From positions 1 through 5,538 of the forward strand of contig JAHEZF010000128.1 in NCBI GenBank assembly GCA_023251215.1: DNA of 5,538 nucleotides. Reading direction: 5' to 3'. This stretch comes from Sphingobacteriales bacterium (lineage in GTDB: Bacteria; Bacteroidota; Bacteroidia; Chitinophagales; Chitinophagaceae). Under the pieces are notes generated by a model. That model saw only the letters and a list, made by a program, of their open reading frames with translations, did not search any database and had not been told where the DNA came from. This document shows positions 1-5,538 of this stretch, piece after piece. Made by a program: the position numbers and the translations under genes. Position 1 is the stretch's first letter. The number at the start of each line of letters is the position of its first letter.

Positions 1-1331
1 TTAAAAAAGAAGAAAAAGTTCTTCTCAAACGGAGTCGTAAAAAACCTGATGAAAAAGAGACAGAACAATTAGCCGTAAGTGAAGAAACGGAAATGGCTCC
101 CGAAACAGAAGTGGCTGAAACAACAACTACTGAAGTCGAACAACCTGCAGTCGAAACTCCTACTGGCCCAAATAAGTTTTATCCACCCCGCCGTGACCAG
201 GTATTTAATATTGAATTTGACGGCGTGATCCTTTCCGAGGGGGTTTTGGAAATGATGCCCGATGGATATGGATTTCTCCGTTCTTCTGATTACAATTATT
301 TATCATCGCCTGATGATGTATATGTATCCCCCTCCCAGATCAAACTATTTGGTTTGAAAACCGGGGATACCGTTCATGGGGCAGTGCGTCCGCCAAAAGA
401 AGGCGAAAAATATTTTGCTTTACTAAAAGTGGATACAATCAATGGAAAAAGTCCCGAAGAAGTTCGTGACCGGGTGCCCTTTGATTACCTGACGCCATTA
501 TTTCCTTTCGAAAAACTGAATTTATTTACCCAGCCTAATGATTTTTCTACCCGCATTATGGATCTTTTTACTCCTATTGGTAAAGGCCAGCGGGGATTGA
601 TTGTGGCTCAACCAAAGACCGGAAAGACCATGTTGCTGAAAGCGGTGGCTAATTCCATTGCCGAAAATCACCCCGAATGTTACCTGATGGTAGTATTGGT
701 AGATGAACGTCCTGAAGAGGTTACTGATATGGAGAGAAGCGTAAAGGCTGAAGTGATTGCTTCCACATTTGATGAACCGGCGGAAAAACATGTGAAGGTT
801 TCTACTATTGCTTTACAAAAAGCAAAACGTTTGGTGGAGTGTGGTCATGATGTGGTGATCTTGCTGGATTCTATTACCCGCCTGGCCCGTGCACATAATA
901 CAGTGGCGCCGGCATCCGGTAAGGTTTTATCAGGAGGTGTTGAAGCAAATGCGATGCAAAAACCCAAGCAATTCTTTGGTGCCGCCCGCAAGATTGAATT
1001 TGGCGGATCGCTGACCATTATTGCAACTGCACTGGTTGACACCGGCAGCAAGATGGATGAAGTGATCTTTGAAGAGTTCAAAGGAACAGGAAATATGGAA
1101 TTGCAATTAGATCGCCGCTTGTCCAACAAACGGATTTACCCGGCAATAGACCTTACAGCATCATCAACACGCCGTGATGACCTGTTGTTGGAAAAAGATG
1201 TACTTCAGCGGATGAACCTGCTCCGGGTTTACCTCACTGACATGAATACAGAAGAATCAATGAACGAATTATTGAAACGAATGCGGGGAACCAAGAGTAA
1301 TGAGGAGTTTTTGGCAAGTATGAATGGATAA
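1..1331 (+). CDS. rho: Transcription termination factor Rho, 5'-partial
   Basis: Rho is a hexameric RNA-dependent ATPase/helicase that binds nascent RNA and ends transcription. The reading frame is open to the left edge (codons in phase from position 3), so the ATG at 93 is internal and the true start with the Rho_N domain lies upstream. Counting from that Met: residues 1-35, and about 30 more before them, are Glu/Lys/Thr-rich low complexity. About 45-118 is the cold-shock-like RNA-binding domain with the RNP1 motif DGYGFLR (57-63). The ATPase core follows, with P-loop AQPKTGKT (172-179, Lys178), [11 protein letters not shown], Walker [12 protein letters not shown] (Asp259), the Q-loop region [10 protein letters not shown], and [15 protein letters not shown] with the arginine-finger region. 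The end [10 protein letters not shown] is family-like, so the C-terminus is complete. The P-loop reads QPKTGKT where E. coli has PPKAGKT. The charged segment fits the long disordered insertion known in Bacteroidota Rho. A strong terminator follows 50 bp after the stop. Confidence 0.98.
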   Translation, partial: KKEEKVLLKRSRKKPDEKETEQLAVSEETEMAPETEVAETTTTEVEQPAVETPTGPNKFYPPRRDQVFNIEFDGVILSEGVLEMMPDGYGFLRSSDYNYLSSPDDVYVSPSQIKLFGLKTGDTVHGAVRPPKEGEKYFALLKVDTINGKSPEEVRDRVPFDYLTPLFPFEKLNLFTQPNDFSTRIMDLFTPIGKGQRGLIVAQPKTGKTMLLKAVANSIAENHPECYLMVVLVDERPEEVTDMERSVKAEVIASTFDEPAEKHVKVSTIALQKAKRLVECGHDVVILLDSITRLARAHNTVAPASGKVLSGGVEANAMQKPKQFFGAARKIEFGGSLTIIATALVDTGSKMDEVIFEEFKGTGNMELQLDRRLSNKRIYPAIDLTASSTRRDDLLLEKDVLQRMNLLRVYLTDMNTEESMNELLKRMRGTKSNEEFLASMNG

Positions 1332-1380
1332 CCCGGTTCTGCTAGTCCGAAAGACAGTCAATAAGAAGGAAAGAATTTTG

Positions 1381-1413
1381 GCCACTGAATATTCGGTGGC
1401 TTTTTTGTTTTTT
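1381..1413 (+). terminator. Intrinsic terminator of rho
   Basis: GCCACTGA (1381-1388) pairs with TCGGTGGC (1393-1400), giving an 8-bp stem with one G-U wobble and a 4-nt loop. It is followed by TTTTTT, a G, and TTTTTT (1401-1413). This is a textbook Rho-independent terminator, 50 bp after the rho stop codon. It should insulate the mnmH cluster from rho transcription. The reverse strand lacks a T-tract after the hairpin, so it probably works in one direction only. Confidence 0.9.
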
Positions 1414-1420
1414 ACATTTG
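1413..1420 (+). promoter_or_regulatory. -7 promoter element for mnmH (Bacteroidota TAnnTTTG)
   Basis: TACATTTG matches the Bacteroidota primary sigma -7 consensus TAnnTTTG at every fixed position. It begins at the last T of the rho terminator and ends 12 bp before the chosen mnmH ATG at 1433. I found no TTG at the usual -33 distance, so only half of the promoter is supported. If used, transcription would start around 1425-1428 and leave a leader of only a few bases. Its position directly after a terminator and before a new gene favours a real promoter. Confidence 0.55.
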
Positions 1421-1432
1421 TGTTTATATCTA

Positions 1433-2539
1433 ATGGCTATTGTAAAAATATATATTGACCAATTTCTTGAATTAGCAAAAGATCATCCGATAATTGATGT
1501 GCGCAGCCCCGCAGAATATCAACATGCCCATATTCCCGGCGCATATAGCCTGCCTTTATTTACTGATGAAGAAAGAAAAATGGTTGGCACGGCCTACAAA
1601 CAGGAGAGCAGGGAGAAGGCAATTAAATTAGGCTTGGATTTTTTTGGACCAAAGATGAGACAGATGGTGGAAGAGGTTGAGTCGTTAGTCAATAGTTATG
1701 AGTCAATAGTATATGAAAACTCACGACTATCGCCTATAAACTCATTACTCATCTACTGTTGGCGCGGTGGTATGCGTAGTGAAGCTGTAGCCAGACTGAT
1801 GGACCTGTATGGTTTCAAAGTTTATACACTTGTTGGCGGTTATAAAAAATTCCGCAACTATGTTCTTGATACATTTAAACTTCCTTTTCAATTCAAAGTT
1901 TTGGGTGGCTATACCGGTTCTGGAAAAACAGAAACATTAAAAGCATTGCGGCAGAAAGGAGAACTTGTTATTGACCTTGAAGATATTGCCAAACACAAAG
2001 GATCCGCATTTGGAAATATCGGAATGCCTGCTCAACCTACCCAGGAAATGTTTGAAAACGTTTTAAGTTGTGAATTAAGGAAAATTTTGGAAGCCTCCCC
2101 TGAAGGGGGCGGTTTGGTGGGGGCTTGGCTCGAAGACGAATCTCAACGTATCGGGAACTTAAATATTCCTCATGATCTCTGGAATACTATGCGGCAATCA
2201 CCTGTTTATTTTTTGGATATCCCTTTTGATGAAAGATTAACTCATATTGTTCGGGAATATGGAGGACTGGAAAGGCAGAGTATAATTGACGCCATTGGAC
2301 GTATTCGTGAAAAACTGGGCGGGCTTAATGCCAAAACAGCCATCCGGTTGCTGGAAGAAGGCAATACCATCGAAAGTTTCCGCATTCTTCTGGAATATTA
2401 CGACAGGTTTTATTTCAAGGCTTTACACAATCGGGAGCAGCTAAATTCGTTATTATATACTGTTGAATGTAACTCCGTAACTTCTGAAAATGCCAGTCAA
2501 CTTATCCATCATCCGCAATATGAAACTGAAAAGCTTTAG
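1433..2539 (+). CDS. mnmH: tRNA 2-selenouridine synthase MnmH/SelU
   Basis: MnmH (SelU, YbbB) converts 2-thiouridine at wobble position 34 of tRNAs such as those for Lys, Glu and Gln to 2-selenouridine, using selenophosphate, via a geranylated intermediate. It acts in the cytoplasm. The 368-aa product is near the 364 aa of E. coli. Residues 1-140 form a rhodanese domain (PIIDVRSPAEY, then the active-site loop CWRGGMRS with Cys109). About 150-350 is the P-loop domain: GGYTGSGKT (158-166), DLEDIAKHKGSAFGNIG, and LEDESQRIG. I chose ATG 1433 because MAIVKIYIDQF begins as expected for the rhodanese fold; an in-frame TTG at 1418 lies inside the -7 promoter motif. Two repeat-like DNA elements sit in frame (residues 83-107 and 220-232) and make these loops longer than in E. 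coli. The last 20 bp overlap the next gene in another frame, and selD follows that gene, which supplies the substrate. Confidence 0.97.
   Translation: MAIVKIYIDQFLELAKDHPIIDVRSPAEYQHAHIPGAYSLPLFTDEERKMVGTAYKQESREKAIKLGLDFFGPKMRQMVEEVESLVNSYESIVYENSRLSPINSLLIYCWRGGMRSEAVARLMDLYGFKVYTLVGGYKKFRNYVLDTFKLPFQFKVLGGYTGSGKTETLKALRQKGELVIDLEDIAKHKGSAFGNIGMPAQPTQEMFENVLSCELRKILEASPEGGGLVGAWLEDESQRIGNLNIPHDLWNTMRQSPVYFLDIPFDERLTHIVREYGGLERQSIIDAIGRIREKLGGLNAKTAIRLLEEGNTIESFRILLEYYDRFYFKALHNREQLNSLLYTVECNSVTSENASQLIHHPQYETEKL
1680..1752 (+). repeat. Heptanucleotide-periodic inverted repeat inside mnmH
   Basis: The left arm (1680-1710) is four 7-bp units of the form AGTnnnn plus a trailing AGT, including two exact copies of AGTCAAT (1687-1693 and 1701-1707). 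After an 8-bp spacer (1711-1718), the right arm (1719-1752) is made of 7-bp units in the opposite sense: ACTCACG, ACTATCG, CCTATAA, ACTCATT, ACTCAT. ATGAGT at 1698-1703 is the exact complement of ACTCAT at 1740-1745 and 1747-1752. The element is read in a stop-free frame as residues 83-107 of MnmH, ending two residues before Cys109. The periodicity is seen directly; that it is an inserted repeat element is inferred. Confidence 0.75.
2091..2126 (+). repeat. GC-rich palindromic element inside mnmH
   Basis: A 36-bp stretch begins AAGCCTCCCC and ends GTGGGGGCTT; these ends are inverted repeats matching at 8 of 10 positions. Inside is a second palindrome, CCCCTGAAGGGG (2097-2108). It stands out as GC-rich in an AT-rich gene. 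It encodes residues 220-232 of MnmH (around EASPEGGG), in a loop before LEDES that is about four residues longer than in E. coli MnmH. I recall similar C-run/G-run palindromes as dispersed repeats in Bacteroidota genomes, but cannot confirm that this is one of them. Confidence 0.65.
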
Positions 2540-4190
2540 GCTTACAGCTTTATTGCTTTTATCCCCCATCACATTTTTCGCACAACAACTTACAGGCCTG
2601 TGGGTGGGCGCCATGATCAATGACAGTAATACGGTTCGCAAAGATCAGTCGTTTGAAATTGCGCTGACCGAATACCGCGGAAAAGTATATGGCTATTCCC
2701 GGAGCGAATTTATTGTCAATGACACTTTATATTATATTGTAAAAAGAGTGAAAGGAACTATTGATGGCGATATGTGCGAAGTAAAAGATGAAGGGATCAT
2801 TTCTTTTAATTTCCCCGGCAAGCTTGACAAAGGAGTTAAGGTTACCAGCATTTTTTACCGCAATAAGAAAGACAGCACCTGGTATCTTGCAGGGAAATGG
2901 AAAACCAATCAAACAAAAAATTATTATGCTGTAACAGGCAAAGTTGACCTGCTGGAGGAAAAAGATCTTACTGCCTCTAAATTGTTCCCGCACCTTGAAG
3001 AATTAAATCTTGCCAATGATGTGGCTTTTTATAAAAACAGGAAAACAGAAGTTGTTGTAATGAAAACCGCTGAATCAGAAAATAAAAAACTGGAAACCCT
3101 TATCAAAGCGGAACAACAAACAACTATTAAACCCGGGTTAGCATTCGTGAATGCAGATGCCAACTCCATAGAGATAAAAACTGTTCCTGTTTCGTCAACA
3201 CAAATCATCCGGACAAATACTGAGCCCATAAAAGCAGGTCCTGCTATTATACCTGTTGAAACAAATGCCACTCCTTTAACTGCCGAAGTAAAAGAAGAGA
3301 TAAAGCGACAAAAGACAACTGTAAAATTCGAAGAGCCTGCGCCTGTTAAAGAAACCCCTGTGTTTTCTGTCAACTCCAATTCAAATAATATAGAAGTCCC
3401 TGTGATTCCGATTGTATCTAAACCTATTGTTGCAACCAATACCAACACTGAAATCAGGAAACCCGATGCATTGCCCATATTAACTAAAACGAATGCTGTT
3501 GTTTCCGGAGCCGAAGTGAAAGAAACACCCGAAAGACAAAAAACAATTATAAAAACCGAAGGCCAGGAAACTATTAAACCCCCTGTAACAATATCAACTA
3601 TTCCTGATTCAAAAAATATAGGAGTTGCAAAGACTCCGGTCATATCTAAGCCAGTCTCTTCTCTTTCTACCAACCCGGAAATTAAAAAACCCCAAACCCT
3701 TCCTGTAGCAACAACTACAACCGCTAACTTAATAAAATCTGAACCAGCAATAATAAAAACCCTTTCTACGGCTCTCATTAGTCCGGTAATCCCCGAAAAT
3801 CAAAAACTGCTCGCAGACATAATTGCCCCGGCTGCTTTTATTGCCGGAAGAAAATCAGAGTTTTCTCAAACTGTGAACTTTAAATCAGACAGTCTTGAAT
3901 TAGCCCTGTATGATAATGGCGAAATTGATGGTGATACCGTAAGTGTGTTTATGAATGGTGAGGCTCTTCTTTACAAACAGGGATTGAAAGCTACGGCTAT
4001 CAAGAAAACCATTTATCTGCCCCCGGGTAAAGATGATGAATTTACCCTGGTGCTGTATGCAGAAAATTTAGGTAAATATCCGCCCAATACCGGCATGTTG
4101 ATAGTGCATGATGGCGAGGATGTATATAATCTTCGTTTCAGTTCCGATTTTCAAAAAAATGCCGGGATAGTGTTCAGAAGAAAAAAATAG
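2520..4190 (+). CDS. Secreted protein of unknown function with internal repeats
   Basis: I do not recognise a function. The 556-aa product starts with a signal peptide (MKLKSFRLTALLLLSPITFF, likely cut after Ala21 before QQ), so it should leave the cytoplasm; there is no lipobox cysteine. Residues 22-180 look like a beta-rich globular domain with many Trp/Tyr-rich strands (LTGLWVGAM, WYLAGKW). Residues 195-440 are a Thr/Pro/Lys-rich, probably disordered linker of degenerate tandem repeats. About 448-556 is a compact C-terminal domain (SLELALYDNGEIDGDTVSV, YAENLGKYPPNTG, ending VFRRKK), which I recall in many uncharacterised Chitinophagaceae proteins. ATG 2520 is chosen over the in-frame ATG at 2490 because it starts a standard signal peptide. 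It overlaps mnmH by 20 bp, which suggests translational coupling, and precedes selD by 74 bp. No residue or motif links it to selenium, so a role in that pathway rests on position alone. Confidence 0.88.
   Translation: MKLKSFRLTALLLLSPITFFAQQLTGLWVGAMINDSNTVRKDQSFEIALTEYRGKVYGYSRSEFIVNDTLYYIVKRVKGTIDGDMCEVKDEGIISFNFPGKLDKGVKVTSIFYRNKKDSTWYLAGKWKTNQTKNYYAVTGKVDLLEEKDLTASKLFPHLEELNLANDVAFYKNRKTEVVVMKTAESENKKLETLIKAEQQTTIKPGLAFVNADANSIEIKTVPVSSTQIIRTNTEPIKAGPAIIPVETNATPLTAEVKEEIKRQKTTVKFEEPAPVKETPVFSVNSNSNNIEVPVIPIVSKPIVATNTNTEIRKPDALPILTKTNAVVSGAEVKETPERQKTIIKTEGQETIKPPVTISTIPDSKNIGVAKTPVISKPVSSLSTNPEIKKPQTLPVATTTTANLIKSEPAIIKTLSTALISPVIPENQKLLADIIAPAAFIAGRKSEFSQTVNFKSDSLELALYDNGEIDGDTVSVFMNGEALLYKQGLKATAIKKTIYLPPGKDDEFTLVLYAENLGKYPPNTGMLIVHDGEDVYNLRFSSDFQKNAGIVFRRKK
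3102..3731 (+). repeat. Three degenerate protein-level tandem repeats in the linker
   Basis: Within the secreted protein, residues 195-267, 268-343 and 344-404 (73, 76 and 61 aa) share one layout. Each has an opening (I/V)KxE, then in two of the three TIKP, an NxI-type motif, a Pro/Ser-rich stretch (VSKPI, ISKPV), TNxEI(R/K)KP or a variant, and LP(I/V)xT. The first two close with AEVKE...RQKT. A fourth unit may begin at 3732 (IKSEPAIIKT) before the C-terminal domain. The copies are too diverged at DNA level to be recent duplications. They probably act as a flexible spacer. Confidence 0.7.
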
Positions 4191-4264
4191 TTTGCTACTA
4201 AGTTTCTTTTTCTGCGGCTCTGCATCTCTGCTGTTATCTTCTCAACTATTACGAGATTTGGGGA

Positions 4265-5356
4265 ATGAACGAACAGATTGACTTCTTGTTAAGCTCCCCT
4301 TCAGAGGATGGGGGTATCAAACTCACCCAATACTCTCACGGCGCAGGTTGCGGTTGTAAGATTTCACCAAAAGTGTTAGATGAAATTTTAAAAAGCAATA
4401 TTGTTTTGCCTGATAACAATAAACTTCTCGTTGGCAACAGCAGCAGGGATGACGCAGCAGTTTATGATCTTGGAAACGGAACTGCGCTGATCTCTACTAC
4501 TGATTTCTTCATGCCCATTGTAGATGATGCTTTTGATTTTGGAAGAATTGCTGCTGCCAATTCCATCAGCGATGTGTATGCCATGGGCGGCAAACCGCTT
4601 TTAGCTATTGCAATTCTTGGATGGCCGGTTCAAAAACTAAGCGCTGATCTCGCACAAAAAGTTATTGAAGGTGGAAAAGCGGTTTGTGCTGAAGCCGGGA
4701 TCCCATTGGCTGGTGGACATAGTATTGATTCTCCCGAACCCATTTTTGGTTTAGCAGTAACAGGAATTGTTCCGGTAGAAAATTTAAAGAAAAATAATAC
4801 GGCACAGGAAGGTGATCTTTTATTTCTCACCAAACCTCTCGGTGTTGGTATTTTATCTACTGCACAAAAAAAAGGGTTGCTGAAAGACGAGCATTTGACA
4901 TTAATGATTGAGCAAATGACTACGCTGAATAAAGTGGGTGAGGAGTTGGGAAAAATAAAAGGAGTAACCGCCATGACCGATGTTACCGGTTTTGGCTTGC
5001 TGGGACATTTAATTGAAATGGCCGAAGGCAGCGGATTGAGCGCCGAACTATATTATGACAAAATTCCTGTTGCTTCAGGAGTGAAACAATACATTGCTCA
5101 ACGCATTTTCCCGGATGCAACAACAAGAAACTGGAGTAGCTACAGTGATAAGGTGAAGTTCGAAAAAGGAGTGAATGTAATGGAGGCATTTACTTTACTG
5201 CCCGATCCACAGACGAATGGGGGGGTGCTGGTAAGTGTGAGGGAAGAAAGTGTGAATGAAGTTAAAACCCTTTTACAAGAAATTGGTTTGGGTGAAATGA
5301 TGATACCGATAGGAAAAATATTGGCGGCAAATGAAAAGAGGGTTTGGGTGAAGTAG
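4265..5356 (+). CDS. selD: Selenide, water dikinase (selenophosphate synthetase) SelD
   Basis: SelD makes selenophosphate from selenide and ATP, releasing AMP and phosphate. Here the likely user is MnmH. The 363-aa product matches E. coli SelD (347 aa) along its whole length: LTQYSHGAGCGCK with the catalytic pair Cys29 and Lys32 (Cys17/Lys20 in E. coli), SRDDAAVYDL and ISTTDFFMPIVD for ATP/metal binding, NSISDVYAMGGKP, LAGGHSID, VTGIVP, and TDVTGFGLLGHL. The catalytic position is a plain TGC cysteine codon, not a selenocysteine TGA. The N-terminus is 12 residues longer than E. coli, and residues 9-18 come from a palindrome-like stretch. The usual DPQTSGG motif near the end reads DPQTNGG. ATG 4265 is the only convincing start; GGGGA precedes it, but too closely for a standard ribosome site. 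It lies 74 bp after the secreted protein gene with no clear terminator between. Confidence 0.98.
   Translation: MNEQIDFLLSSPSEDGGIKLTQYSHGAGCGCKISPKVLDEILKSNIVLPDNNKLLVGNSSRDDAAVYDLGNGTALISTTDFFMPIVDDAFDFGRIAAANSISDVYAMGGKPLLAIAILGWPVQKLSADLAQKVIEGGKAVCAEAGIPLAGGHSIDSPEPIFGLAVTGIVPVENLKKNNTAQEGDLLFLTKPLGVGILSTAQKKGLLKDEHLTLMIEQMTTLNKVGEELGKIKGVTAMTDVTGFGLLGHLIEMAEGSGLSAELYYDKIPVASGVKQYIAQRIFPDATTRNWSSYSDKVKFEKGVNVMEAFTLLPDPQTNGGVLVSVREESVNEVKTLLQEIGLGEMMIPIGKILAANEKRVWVK
4291..4317 (+). repeat. Palindrome-like element remnant at the start of selD
   Basis: AAGCTCCCCT followed by AGAGGATGGGGG (4304-4315) resembles the 36-bp element in mnmH. Both open with AAGC and CTCCCCT, then carry a short AAG/CAG core, G-runs, and TGGGGG. 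It encodes residues 9-18 of SelD, part of an N-terminal extension before the conserved LTQYSHGAGCGCK. The similarity is short and partly low-complexity, so common origin is a suggestion only. Confidence 0.4.
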
Positions 5357-5359
5357 TTG

Positions 5360-5402
5360 CTTGTATATTTTTTCATTGGTAATCAACAGAACTTTATACA
5401 AG
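5360..5402 (+). repeat. Inverted repeat downstream of selD
   Basis: CTTGTATA (5360-5367) and TATACAAG (5395-5402) form a perfect 8-bp inverted repeat separated by 27 bp. The long loop, AT-rich stem and lack of a following T-run make it a poor terminator. It could be a dyad for a regulator of the next gene or chance. The rest of the gap from 5357 to 5434 shows only the promoter match described separately. Confidence 0.35.
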
Positions 5403-5405
5403 AAG

Positions 5406-5437
5406 TTGCGTATATTTAAGAGTTAGCTGTAATTTTG
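5406..5437 (+). promoter_or_regulatory. Bacteroidota-type promoter match (TTG - 21 bp - TAnnTTTG)
   Basis: TTG at 5406-5408 is followed after 21 bp by TAATTTTG at 5430-5437, which matches both the -33 and -7 elements of the Bacteroidota primary sigma consensus within the usual spacing. The -7 element ends on the same TTG that looks like the start codon of the next ORF. A transcript from here would therefore begin inside that ORF. Either the promoter serves something further right, or one of the two calls is wrong. Confidence 0.4.
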
Positions 5438-5538
5438 AAAACAACATTCTACATATTAGCAATTGCATTATTTATTGGAGCAACTGGTTGTAAAATAACT
5501 GGTAAATACTTCAGCGGTGACGGATTTAATAATACATA
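5435..5538 (+). CDS. Probable small lipoprotein, 3'-partial
   Basis: An open frame from TTG 5435 runs to the window end without a stop (34 codons). It begins with a Lys, then a hydrophobic stretch (FYILAIALFIGATG), then Cys19, followed by polar residues (KITGKYFSGDG). This has the shape of a type II signal peptide with a loose lipobox (ATGC), so the product would be a lipid-anchored envelope protein. No ATG is available in frame: the upstream in-frame stop is at 5417-5419, which leaves TTG, or ATT at 5432, as start. The family is not recognisable from so short a piece. It is the first gene after selD, 78 bp away, and no selenium link can be claimed. Confidence 0.5.
   Translation, partial: MKTTFYILAIALFIGATGCKITGKYFSGDGFNNT

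Noticed and set aside
93..95. ATG 93 as the true start of rho
   Set aside because: The frame is open to the left edge with charged residues typical of the Rho insertion, and the Rho_N domain is missing, so the gene begins outside the window.
1418..1432. TTG at 1418 as the start of mnmH
   Set aside because: The TTG is part of the -7 promoter motif, and the five extra residues match nothing in the family; ATG 1433 gives the expected N-terminus.
2490..2519. ATG 2490 as the start of the secreted protein
   Set aside because: It would place ten extra residues ahead of a standard signal peptide and lengthen the overlap with mnmH to 50 bp; ATG 2520 directly begins MKLK plus a hydrophobic core.
3029..3778. 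249-codon open frame on the minus strand
   Set aside because: It lies wholly opposite the repeat linker of the secreted protein, where biased codons avoid stops on the other strand. The translation is Val/Ser/Thr low complexity with no start context or domain.
4180..4213. A-rich then T-rich stretch after the secreted protein gene as a terminator
   Set aside because: Pairing is almost only A-T, is interrupted, and no clean stem precedes a T-run, so it is not a convincing stop between the gene and selD.
4247..4254. GAGATTTG as a separate selD promoter
   Set aside because: It misses the first T of TAnnTTTG, has no TTG at the right spacing upstream, and lies only 10 bp from the ATG.
4340..4365. 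Possible selenocysteine codon in SelD
   Set aside because: The catalytic position is TGC and the second cysteine TGT; there is no in-frame TGA.
4630..5376. Minus-strand open frames opposite selD
   Set aside because: They are out-of-frame shadows of a strongly conserved gene and show no recognisable protein.

Overview
The window reads as Bacteroidota chromosome, most like the Chitinophagaceae or nearby Sphingobacteriia. Three things suggest this. Promoter-like sites match the Bacteroidota -7 consensus TAnnTTTG and there are no clear Shine-Dalgarno sequences. A Rho factor carries a charged, low-complexity segment ahead of its RNA-binding domain. A secreted protein has a signal peptide ending FFA|QQ and a C-terminal domain that I recall from many Chitinophagaceae proteins. 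The lineage is inferred from these traits, not from a search.

Layout, all on the + strand: (1) 1-1331, the 3' part of rho, whose start lies upstream of the window; (2) 1381-1413, a strong intrinsic terminator; (3) 1433-2539, mnmH (selU), tRNA 2-selenouridine synthase, with a -7-like promoter element just upstream; (4) 2520-4190, a secreted protein of unknown function that overlaps the end of mnmH by 20 bp and contains three to four degenerate tandem repeats; (5) 4265-5356, selD, selenide water dikinase; (6) 5357-5434, a short intergenic stretch with a perfect 8-bp inverted repeat and a good promoter match; (7) from 5435, the start of a probable small lipoprotein cut by the window end.

The functional core is a selenium pathway for tRNA. 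SelD makes selenophosphate from selenide and ATP, and MnmH uses it to replace sulfur with selenium at the wobble uridine of certain tRNAs. The terminator after rho separates this cluster from rho. The 20-bp overlap and the 74-bp gap suggest that mnmH, the secreted protein gene and selD are transcribed together.

The most unusual signal is repeat-element DNA inside the two selenium genes. mnmH carries a 73-bp element built from 7-bp units in two opposed arms (1680-1752), read in frame just before its catalytic cysteine. It also carries a 36-bp GC-rich palindromic element (2091-2126). The start of selD holds a short sequence resembling the second element (4291-4317). All three stay in frame and appear to have added residues to otherwise well conserved enzymes. 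I see no wholly new defence or mobile system here.
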